Assembly (NCBI GenBank): GCA_021413925.1
Contig: JAIOPL010000025.1
Location: 1 to 62,563, forward strand
Reading direction: 5' to 3'
DNA: 62,563 nucleotides
From: Verrucomicrobiota bacterium
Lineage (GTDB): Bacteria; Verrucomicrobiota; Verrucomicrobiia; Chthoniobacterales; UBA6821
In this document: positions 31,825-38,508 of the stretch, piece after piece
How positions within the stretch are numbered: position 1 is the stretch's first letter
Layout: every line of letters starts with the position of its first letter
Made by a program: the position numbers and the translations under genes
Notes under the pieces: model-generated
Databases searched by the model: none
Seen by the model: the letters and a program-made list of their open reading frames with translations, nothing else
Told to the model about the DNA's origin: nothing

Positions 31825-33114
31825 CTAAAGTGCTTGATGGATGATCCGGTGGATCTCCGTTAGATCGATGAATCCGTGAAGTTTTTCGGATCCCGGACCC
31901 GATCCTAAGGAGAGAACGTCTCCTGCCGTTCCTACTGAAGAGGGAAGCCTGAAGGCAGAGGGTTGAGTCAGGATGCCTGGCGATAGTCCGTTTGTTTTGC
32001 TAGCGTGGGCAGTAGAAGGAGAAGTTGAAGTGGATTGTTCGGGAGCGAAGCCGGGTCCCGTGGACCAGCAGATGGAAGGGTAGCCCTCGTTATTCATTGC
32101 CAGGATCGAAATGCCCTTGTCTCGAAGAAAGGGGTATCCGTTCAATGCCATGCCACCGATATTCTCGCGGCCCGTGACAATCACAAGAGCCTTCTCCCCT
32201 GCATAGCGTCGTGCTGTGGCGATGGCTCGATCGAATGTAAGCATACGCCCGAACATAGACTCCGCATCGTTGGATAAAGCCGCAGCACCGATCATCGGGT
32301 CGTCGATGACAAGAAGGTATCCCTTGCTGTTGGATTGAAGATTCCTGATAGCGATGCGCACGAGGTCGGAGAGGGAAGGGGACTCCTGATTCCCCTCTCC
32401 GAATCCACTCTGTGAGAGTGCCGTGAGCGGAAGGATTCCTAGTGTCGGGATTTTTTTCCAGAAGGGCTGGTTTTCCAGATCTGTAACCGATCGAATGATG
32501 CTGACCGCTCCCGCTTCGGATGGCTTGGCTTCTGGATTCTTCGCATCCTTCCGGGAAGTATGTGTATTCATGGCAGCTAGTATTTCACTACCTCCGCCTC
32601 CCGCGACAAAGTCGAAGGGTTGATGCGCTGAGAATTGGGAAAGAAGAGCATTTGTGTCTCCGGCATTAAGCGTTTTGGAGTAATAAGCGGCGGAAGTCGG
32701 TCCCGTAAGCGTTCCGGTGCTGAGTAGTCCGGTCGCGCGGCCCTGAGCTGCCGCTTCTTCCAGCAGGCTGGGAAGTATCGCTCCCGTTGCATCCATGCAC
32801 AGGGCGCCCCTGTTGACCTTCCTACCCGCTGCGATCGCGGTTGAGGCAGAGGCGGCATCCGGAACGGAATAGTCGTTTGCCGCGTTGCGGGATATCGCCG
32901 TGTTGGGGAAATCCTCAATCTGAAGTCTGGCATCACCCCCACCGGAAAAGAGTCTGGCAGCCGCCAGATTCGAGGGGGAGATATTGTCCGCAACAAAGAG
33001 GATGATGGCAAAAGGCTTGCGATTCGTCGTTGTGAGAAAGAGGGCCGCTCCGATGGAGAGGAAAAAAATCAGGCAAACCAGGGCGATCAGCCTATTGCGA
33101 AGTTTCATGCTCAT
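31825..33114 (-). CDS. Alkaline-phosphatase-fold protein lacking catalytic residues
   Basis: 429 residues with an N-terminal membrane anchor/signal (LIALVCLIFFLSIGAALFL). The fold is recognisable: AIILFVADNISPSNLAAAR matches the first metal-binding strand (Asp43), and DYSVPDAASASTAIAAGRKV aligns with the nucleophile motif. However, the Ser that follows Asp in true enzymes is Ala87. The D-H pair of the TADH motif reads VTGREN (313-318), and the expected Asp-x3-His stretch around 276-280 is GAAAL. With the nucleophile and several metal ligands gone it should be catalytically dead. A binding or scaffolding role is possible; the gene frame is intact, so it is not simply decaying. Confidence 0.72.
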   Translation of the reverse strand: MSMKLRNRLIALVCLIFFLSIGAALFLTTTNRKPFAIILFVADNISPSNLAAARLFSGGGDARLQIEDFPNTAISRNAANDYSVPDAASASTAIAAGRKVNRGALCMDATGAILPSLLEEAAAQGRATGLLSTGTLTGPTSAAYYSKTLNAGDTNALLSQFSAHQPFDFVAGGGGSEILAAMNTHTSRKDAKNPEAKPSEAGAVSIIRSVTDLENQPFWKKIPTLGILPLTALSQSGFGEGNQESPSLSDLVRIAIRNLQSNSKGYLLVIDDPMIGAAALSNDAESMFGRMLTFDRAIATARRYAGEKALVIVTGRENIGGMALNGYPFLRDKGISILAMNNEGYPSICWSTGPGFAPEQSTSTSPSTAHASKTNGLSPGILTQPSAFRLPSSVGTAGDVLSLGSGPGSEKLHGFIDLTEIHRIIHQAL

Positions 33115-33249
33115 AGTGTCTTCCTATGAATGAACTAGAGTAGAAGCCTGTTGAGAAGGCTATTTGCCTTTCGACTCATCCAACATCTTGCGGAAGCTCT
33201 GGATTTCTCGTTGCCGTTCGATCTCCCCGGAGATTAAATACGTATCGAT

Positions 33250-33320
33250 TGCCCTGTGGTGTAACGGTAACACAGTGCCCTTTGGAGGCATTATTCATGG
33301 TTCGAATCCATGCGGGGCAG
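33250..33320 (+). tRNA. tRNA-Gln (anticodon TTG)
   Basis: A full cloverleaf: acceptor TGCCCTG (33250-33256) pairs with CGGGGCA (33313-33319) with one G-T wobble; D-arm GTGT/ACAC; anticodon stem GTGCC/GGCAT around the loop CTTTGGA, giving anticodon TTG; T-arm CATGG-TTCGAAT-CCATG. The discriminator base is G at 33320 and CCA is not encoded. U1 at the first acceptor position is typical of tRNA-Gln. It stands alone between convergent neighbours. Confidence 0.93.
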
Positions 33321-33443
33321 CTTCTTTATTTATGGGGTTCTAGCGGGTAGTGTCAGCAGGATTGCAACTACAACCTTGGAGGCTCAATTTTTCTCTCCTT
33401 TAGGGGCCTTTGCAGTCGTTTTGTGGATGCAAAAAAATTACTC

Positions 33444-33480
33444 AAAAAAAAGCCGGACCGAAAGATCGGCCCGGCTTTTT
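33444..33480 (-). terminator. Rho-independent terminator of the small lipoprotein gene
   Basis: An inverted repeat AGCCGGACCG-aaaga-TCGGCCCGGCT is flanked by A8 on one side and T5 on the other, so it works on both strands. It lies about 50 bp beyond the stop of the lipoprotein gene at 33529, and could also stop readthrough from the tRNA side. Confidence 0.88.
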
Positions 33481-33528
33481 AAATGAGATTGGATCATCCG
33501 AAAACCGGATAACCTCCCCCTGCTACAA

Positions 33529-33642
33529 TTACTTGCTCTTGCCCACGGTGGCGGGAGCAGGTGCCTGCTTCTGCGCACAGGCGCCGAGTGTGAGAGTAGC
33601 TGCCGCGAGTGCGACGACTGCTGCGATCTTGGTGATGGTCAT
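33529..33642 (-). CDS. Small entericidin-like lipoprotein
   Basis: 37 residues starting at the ATG at 33642, which is preceded by a strong Shine-Dalgarno AAAGGAGG eight to nine bases upstream; this decides the start over a longer upstream frame. The peptide is MTITKIAAVVALAAATLTLG with the lipobox Cys right after (GAC), leaving only a 15-residue mature peptide (AQKQAPAPATVGKSK). Size and layout match entericidin-type and other tiny lipoproteins common in PVC bacteria. A strong terminator follows, so it is a monocistronic and probably well expressed gene. Function unknown. Confidence 0.78.
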   Translation of the reverse strand: MTITKIAAVVALAAATLTLGACAQKQAPAPATVGKSK

Positions 33643-33757
33643 GATAAATTTCGCCTCCTTTCTAAGCTGGTTGCTAAAATGTGATTTTAAGGTCTCAGGG
33701 CGATCCAACAAAGCAAATTCCCCAGGAATTTTTTTTCGCCTTCATCCGCGGCTGTTA

Positions 33758-34240
33758 TCAGGGCTGGATGTGGACCTCCGTGCCGGTCGCTACCTGGTCG
33801 TACAGGTCGATCATCTCTTGGTTCCTCAGCCGGATGCAGCCATGGCTTGCAGGTGTTCCTATCAGGTCTTCCTGATTGGTGCCATGGATATAGATGTAGC
33901 GTTCTTTCGTGTTCTCGTTCTCCTCATCCAGTCCCTCCAGCCAGAGAATGCGGGTCAGCACATGATCTTCTTCTCCGCCTGGAGTTGCGATCTCGCCTGT
34001 TGGGACGCGTCCTTTGAAGACCATCCAGGAAGGAATATGGTCGCCAATCTTTTCACAGATTCTGAAGCGCCCCATGGGAGTACGGAAGCTTCCCACCTCG
34101 GTTCCCAGTCCGAACCGGGAACTGGAAATGGGATAAGACGCGGCAAGTTGCTCGCCGCTGCGGAGTTCGAGAACCTGCCGTTTGATCTCAATGACAATGG
34201 ATTTCATCGGTTCGGGCTCCACGGGTGATTTGGATATCAT
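33758..34240 (-). CDS. L,D-transpeptidase (YkuD domain)
   Basis: A 160-residue protein that is essentially just a YkuD catalytic domain. The active-site motif IHGTNQEDLIGTPASHGCIR supplies the conserved His and the nucleophilic Cys in SHGCIR (about residues 132-135). Such enzymes make 3-3 cross-links in peptidoglycan or attach proteins to it. There is no visible signal peptide or membrane helix: the start reads MISKSPVEPEPMKSIVIEI. Either export uses an unusual route, or a short upstream segment is missed. It is divergent from asd, which makes a diaminopimelate precursor of the same wall. Confidence 0.88.
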   Translation of the reverse strand: MISKSPVEPEPMKSIVIEIKRQVLELRSGEQLAASYPISSSRFGLGTEVGSFRTPMGRFRICEKIGDHIPSWMVFKGRVPTGEIATPGGEEDHVLTRILWLEGLDEENENTKERYIYIHGTNQEDLIGTPASHGCIRLRNQEMIDLYDQVATGTEVHIQP

Positions 34241-34304
34241 GGCTTCCTTTTTTTTCTGGATGCTTGCAGAGAGGGCCGGCTGAAGGCAATTTTTACCTCA
34301 CATC

Positions 34305-35330
34305 ATGAGCATGACAGACCAAGGTAACAGTATCTCCTCTCCCAAGCACATTGCCATCGTCGGGGCCACCGGCGCTGTTGGCATCGAGATGATAAGGGTT
34401 CTGGAGAGACGGAACTATCCCGTCGCTTCCCTGCGCCTGCTTGCGTCACCCCGTTCTGCCGGTAAGAGCCTGGAGTTCCGCGGCGAAGAAATCATGGTTG
34501 AGCCGCTCACCGAAATGAGCTTTGAGGGAATCGACATAGCGCTTTTCAGTGCCGGGGGAGGGATCTCCAAGGAGTTCGCGCCTCATGCGGTAAAGGCCGG
34601 CGCGATCGTCGTGGATAATTCCTCGGCATTCCGGCTGGACCCGGAGGTTCCGTTGGTCGTTCCGGAGATCAATGCCGCCGATGCTGCCTCTCATTCAGGG
34701 ATTTTGGCTAATCCGAACTGCACCACCGCAATCACGCTGTTGGCGGTTTATCCCCTGCATCAGGCCTTTGGACTGAAGAAGGTCATTGCTTCAAGCTATC
34801 AGGCCGTCTCCGGCACGGGAGCCCGTGCCATCGAAGAACTCCGCGAGCAGGTCGAGGCGATCTCCGAGGGTCGCCCTGTTACCAAGGAGGTCTATCCCCA
34901 CCAGATCGCCTTCAATGTCCTTCCTCATGTCGATTCGTTCCTGGAGGATGGCTACACACGCGAGGAAATGAAGATGCAGAATGAGGGTCGCCGGATCATG
35001 CACCTCCCTCACTTCACAGCATCGGTGACCTGCGTCCGGGTTCCTGTCTACCGCGCCCACTCGGTGGCGGTAACCGCCGAATTCGAGAAGCCCATCTCGC
35101 TTGAGAAAGCTCGTAAGGTTCTCATGGCTGCACCGGGTATTATTCTGCATGACGATCCTTCCAAGGCGATCTACCCGATGCCGATCGAGTGCAGTGGGGA
35201 AGATGACTGCCGAGTGGGAAGGCTTCGTCTTGATTGTGCCCTGCCGAATGCCCTGACATTCTGGGTGAGCGGGGATCAACTCCTGAAGGGGGCGGCTCTG
35301 AATGCCGTCCAGATCGCCGAGTTGCTCTAA
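34305..35330 (+). CDS. asd: Aspartate-semialdehyde dehydrogenase
   Basis: 341 residues. It reduces aspartyl phosphate to aspartate semialdehyde, the branch point for lysine/diaminopimelate, threonine and methionine. The NADP-binding GATGAVG is at about residues 19-25; the catalytic Cys is in NPNCTT and the substrate-binding region is SYQAVSGTGARAIEEL. The late HFTASVTCVRVPVYRAHSVAV is typical. The start MSMTDQ has an alternative Met two codons later. It precedes the FmdB-type gene by 41 bp and probably leads the operon that runs to 42.3 kb. dapA, dapB and dapF lie together at 56.7-59.3 kb. Confidence 0.95.
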   Translation: MSMTDQGNSISSPKHIAIVGATGAVGIEMIRVLERRNYPVASLRLLASPRSAGKSLEFRGEEIMVEPLTEMSFEGIDIALFSAGGGISKEFAPHAVKAGAIVVDNSSAFRLDPEVPLVVPEINAADAASHSGILANPNCTTAITLLAVYPLHQAFGLKKVIASSYQAVSGTGARAIEELREQVEAISEGRPVTKEVYPHQIAFNVLPHVDSFLEDGYTREEMKMQNEGRRIMHLPHFTASVTCVRVPVYRAHSVAVTAEFEKPISLEKARKVLMAAPGIILHDDPSKAIYPMPIECSGEDDCRVGRLRLDCALPNALTFWVSGDQLLKGAALNAVQIAELL

Positions 35331-35371
35331 GGAACCTAGTAGTCGGGAATTTTACCCTATAGCATCAAGTC

Positions 35372-35761
35372 ATGCCGACCTACGAATACGAATGCTCCAA
35401 GTGCAAGAAGACCTTTGAGGCCTTCCAATCCATGAAGGATGATGCCTACAAAACCTGCCCCAAGGAAAAGTGCTGCATGAAGACTTGGGGTAAGGGAAAG
35501 GTGAAGAGACTGATCGGGGCAGGGGCGGGGCTCATTTTCAAGGGCTCAGGCTTCTATATCACCGATTATCGTAGCGAGGGATACAAGAGCGCGGCGGAAA
35601 GCGCTAAAAAAAGTGAATCAACACCCTCAAAGCCTGCAGAAAGCTCTTCTGCCCCGGCCAAGACTGATAAGGCTGAAACTTCCACACCCAAGGCCGAAAC
35701 AAAGAAAACCTCCTCGCCTGAGTCCACTAAGGGCAGGAAATCCCCGCCTAAGAAATCATGA
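35372..35761 (+). CDS. FmdB-type zinc ribbon protein
   Basis: A 129-residue protein beginning MPTYEYECSKCKKTFEAFQS, the FmdB/CxxC_CXXC_SSSS signature, with the second Cys pair in TCPKEKCC. GLIFKGSGFYITDYRS is the usual conserved end of the domain. The tail (residues about 75-129) is a Lys/Ser/Pro-rich low-complexity extension that is disordered. FmdB was named for a putative regulator of formamidase, but most members have unknown roles; a zinc-dependent binding function is likely. Its stop overlaps the next start (ATGA at 35758). Confidence 0.85.
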   Translation: MPTYEYECSKCKKTFEAFQSMKDDAYKTCPKEKCCMKTWGKGKVKRLIGAGAGLIFKGSGFYITDYRSEGYKSAAESAKKSESTPSKPAESSSAPAKTDKAETSTPKAETKKTSSPESTKGRKSPPKKS

Positions 35762-36516
35762 GCATCATCCGCTGCGCCTCTTGCGCTCAGGATAGCTCCT
35801 CCTCGCTGGTTTACTGCTCTCATTGCGGGGCTATCCTTCCAAAAACTCCAAAAACTTCTCAGGGTGATGGGAGTGCGCCCCTTCTGCCATCGGTGGCTAT
35901 CGCAGCCGGCCGGGCGCAACGATTTGATGAAGAGTCCAAGGAAAAACGTTCTCTCTTTTCCCATCTCTTGGGAATTTTCCGTTATCTCCTATTGGTTGCT
36001 CTGGGCGTCGCGTTCGTTCTGGCCCTGATGGATCCTAAGTCGCCACTTCCCGACTCCCGCCCGATTGCCAATGCCCCGGCTATCCTCCAGCAAAATATCC
36101 TAGGGTCAAGGGGAGTGCCGGTGACAATCTCACAGCAGCTCATCAATCAGGCGCTTGCTCAGGCGGGAAAAATCCAATGGGCTCCACCCTTTGATTTCAT
36201 ACCGATGCCTCAGTGGATGGAGAGTTCGGTGATACTTACCAATGGTGCCCTTCGTTTTTCGGTGACGATAACCTTGATGAGTTATCCTCTCCATCTTTCA
36301 GAGTCATTCAGTCTCTCCGGTGGCTCGCGGCAGTGGAATCTCATGCCCGAGTCAGGAAGTCTCGGACTGCTGCCCCTAAACGGGCCGCTCCTTTCGCTGA
36401 TTACCCCATTCATGAATTCCTGCTCCGCCCCCTTTGCCAAAGAGTTGCAGGTGATCAAGGGGGCCGAGACAGTGCGGATCCGCCCCGGCTACATTGACTT
36501 GATCACACGCCCTTAG
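35758..36516 (+). CDS. Zinc-ribbon membrane protein, unknown function
   Basis: 252 residues. The N-terminus has a zinc ribbon with Cys at 6, 9, 20 and 23 (RCASCAQ, YCSHCGAIL), then a linker and a single transmembrane helix at about residues 74-92 (YLLLVALGVAFVLALM). The remaining ~160 residues are extracytoplasmic with no family I recognise. It is translationally coupled to the FmdB-like gene by an ATGA overlap and is followed after 13 bp by the next gene. Cytoplasmic zinc ribbon, one helix and a periplasmic domain suggest a signalling or assembly factor, but that is inference. Confidence 0.75.
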   Translation: MSIIRCASCAQDSSSSLVYCSHCGAILPKTPKTSQGDGSAPLLPSVAIAAGRAQRFDEESKEKRSLFSHLLGIFRYLLLVALGVAFVLALMDPKSPLPDSRPIANAPAILQQNILGSRGVPVTISQQLINQALAQAGKIQWAPPFDFIPMPQWMESSVILTNGALRFSVTITLMSYPLHLSESFSLSGGSRQWNLMPESGSLGLLPLNGPLLSLITPFMNSCSAPFAKELQVIKGAETVRIRPGYIDLITRP

Positions 36517-36529
36517 TTTGCCTAATCAC

Positions 36530-37807
36530 ATGACCGGAGGAGGTAACTGTTTCCGTATCCTCCTCGTTGTCGGGGTTGTGGCCTGGATTTTCATGCTGCT
36601 ACGCGTTCAGAATGCCGTTGCGGGTCAGGCCGACAGCACTACTCCCCAGGGGGTCTTTCGTCTGCATTGCGGTGATCCCTCTATCTTACGCACTGAGGAA
36701 CGTCTATTGAGCGGTGTCGAGAAACGTTTTTACGAGTTAACCGGCTTTGAGCCGCAGGATTATCATCCTGTCATGATCGTGCTACATGGTCTCGAGTCCT
36801 CGGGACAAGCGCTGCCAAGTCTCAGGGTTGATGCTCTGGAAGGCGGCCAGCCCCGTATTCAGGTTGATCTCTTGGAGCAAGACACTCCGCAATCGGCAAG
36901 CCAGACAGCTAGACTTCTCATAGCAGCGATGCTTCTCCGGGAGTGCTATCATGGGAAAGCCCCTCCAGTTGGTTCCTCCATTCCGAAGATCCCTGCATGG
37001 CTCTCCCACGGATTGGCCGCCCTATGTATTGATGCCAAAACTCAAAAAACCATCCAGGCCTCGTATCTACGCGGAGGAGCGCCGCCTGGAATCGAGGCCT
37101 TTCTGGTAGAGAGACCTCCTGATGAGAGTAATCATCTCTTGGAAGCAAATTACGATGCTAGGGCAGCGTGTCTCCTTCAGGTAGGATTGAAGGGAGAGAG
37201 GGGTACCATATTCAGAAAATGGATCCAGTCTGACTCCTCCGCAAAGCAATCTGGCTCATTGTCCTCATTATCACGTTGGCCTTCTGGATGGCCGATGCAG
37301 AAGGTGGAGAGGGAGTGGCTTTTGCTAATGGCAACTTCTTCCCGTGAAGAAAAAAACATCACCGAAGAGCTGACCTCCACGGAGAGCCTCGGCAGATATG
37401 ATGTTATCGCAAAGGCGATTCCTATCGATGCCGGCTCCTTTGAGAAGCTTCGCAAGGAGAGGGGATGGGAATTCACTTCCCAAGGGATTTGTGCAAAACT
37501 CCGTGCCTTGCGTTTCCAAGCGAATCCCCTGGTGATTCCCCTCATCGACTCGACAACTGATCTCCTGCAATCGGGCAAAGCTCTTTCTGGGAAAAAACTC
37601 AGTGGACGCTTGGCCGCTCTCACTGCACTTCGATCAGATATTCTGAGACGCTCCCAAGCCATCAACGCCTATCTGGACTGGTACGAAGCGGCGAAGGTGC
37701 CCGTCCGCAGTGGTCTCTTTGACCTGTTTTTAAAATCTCCAGAATCCCCTGTTCGGAAAGGCCCGGTAGGCCGTTATCTGGATGCTGTCGAAACCCGGGG
37801 ATGGTGA
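36530..37807 (+). CDS. Exported gluzincin-like protein without the HExxH motif
   Basis: About 425 residues from the ATG at 36530; a TTG at 36518 is an alternative. A hydrophobic helix at residues 8-25 (ILLVVGVVAWIFMLL) is a signal or anchor. Residues about 120-165 (RLLIAAMLLREC, then IPKIPAWLSHGLAALC) resemble the 'HExxH ... P-x-W-L-x-E-G-L-A' region of the peptidase MA family, but the catalytic HE is replaced by REC and the distal Glu by His. It therefore looks like an inactive peptidase-fold protein; the assignment is tentative. It overlaps the next gene by 7 bp and sits within the asd-to-CHI run. Confidence 0.6.
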   Translation: MTGGGNCFRILLVVGVVAWIFMLLRVQNAVAGQADSTTPQGVFRLHCGDPSILRTEERLLSGVEKRFYELTGFEPQDYHPVMIVLHGLESSGQALPSLRVDALEGGQPRIQVDLLEQDTPQSASQTARLLIAAMLLRECYHGKAPPVGSSIPKIPAWLSHGLAALCIDAKTQKTIQASYLRGGAPPGIEAFLVERPPDESNHLLEANYDARAACLLQVGLKGERGTIFRKWIQSDSSAKQSGSLSSLSRWPSGWPMQKVEREWLLLMATSSREEKNITEELTSTESLGRYDVIAKAIPIDAGSFEKLRKERGWEFTSQGICAKLRALRFQANPLVIPLIDSTTDLLQSGKALSGKKLSGRLAALTALRSDILRRSQAINAYLDWYEAAKVPVRSGLFDLFLKSPESPVRKGPVGRYLDAVETRGW

Positions 37808-38040
37808 GGATAAGGGAAGAACTGAAGAGGCAGCAGTTAAAAGAAATGGAATCAACTTGTGACACTTGCACCTTCGCCCGTCCGCATTATCGTGTTGGGA
37901 TGTTGAATCTGACACGGCAGGAGCAGACAGTGATGATCTTCATTCTGGCATCATTGCTCGTGGGAGCAGGGATCAGGCATCTGCGTATGACAGGAATGCT
38001 TCCCCATCAAACAATTACTCACTCCGGTTCCACCCACTGA
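37801..38040 (+). CDS. Small membrane protein, unknown
   Basis: A 79-residue protein overlapping the preceding gene by 7 bp. Residues 36-57 (LTRQEQTVMIFILASLLVGA) form a polar cap followed by one transmembrane helix, a start style common for ComEA-like and other small verrucomicrobial membrane proteins. The N-terminal part has a C-x2-C (CDTC). An internal Met at residue 34 would give a short protein starting right at the helix. The next gene starts 18 bp later. It is probably real given its position in a packed operon. Confidence 0.5.
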   Translation: MVRIREELKRQQLKEMESTCDTCTFARPHYRVGMLNLTRQEQTVMIFILASLLVGAGIRHLRMTGMLPHQTITHSGSTH

Positions 38041-38058
38041 CCCCATCGACTTTATTTC

Positions 38059-38508
38059 ATGAAAGTTTCTGGATTTAACGAGGCTGTCGCCTTAGCTGTC
38101 GCCAAAAAGGACAAATACCGGCCCGAGGGATACCAGTTCTTGCGCGAGTCACTGGAGGAGACGCTCAAAAAACGCTCCAAATCTAAGCAGCAGCCAATCT
38201 CCTCCCATGTCTCGGCGGAAGAGCTCCTTGAGGGCTTCAAGCGCATGGCCCTGAGAGAATTCGGCCCGATGGCTCCGACCGTCCTTAATTATTGGGGGAT
38301 CGCTTCCTGTCGTGATATCGGAGAGATGGTGTTCAGCCTTGTGGAGGCGGGAGCCTTCGGTCGCACCGAGAATGACCGGATCGATGATTTTGAGAGTGGA
38401 TTCGACTTTCATGTGGTCTTTGTTGTCCCCTTTCTTCCTCCACCACCTGTACCAATGACCACTGCTGACCCGGTTTCTGGCGATCAGCAGGCGTTTTTTA
38501 CCAAATGA
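38059..38508 (+). CDS. Minf_1886 / TIGR04138 family conserved protein
   Basis: 149 residues. The core EGYQFLRESLEETLKKR, LEGFKRMALREFGPMAPTVL, GIASCRDIGEMVFSLVEAGAF and DDFESGFDFHVVF matches the conserved protein family restricted to Verrucomicrobia and Planctomycetes (TIGR04138, Minf_1886). No function is known. It is a good lineage marker for this window. It is coupled to the M16 peptidase gene downstream by a 4-bp ATGA overlap. Confidence 0.85.
   Translation: MKVSGFNEAVALAVAKKDKYRPEGYQFLRESLEETLKKRSKSKQQPISSHVSAEELLEGFKRMALREFGPMAPTVLNYWGIASCRDIGEMVFSLVEAGAFGRTENDRIDDFESGFDFHVVFVVPFLPPPPVPMTTADPVSGDQQAFFTK

Noticed and set aside
33163-33250. Minus-strand stretch reading EIERQREIQSFRKMLDESKG before a stop at about 33163
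   Set aside because: It looks like a plausible helical protein tail, but upstream it runs into the antisense of tRNA-Gln with no good start codon. A remnant is possible but cannot be supported.
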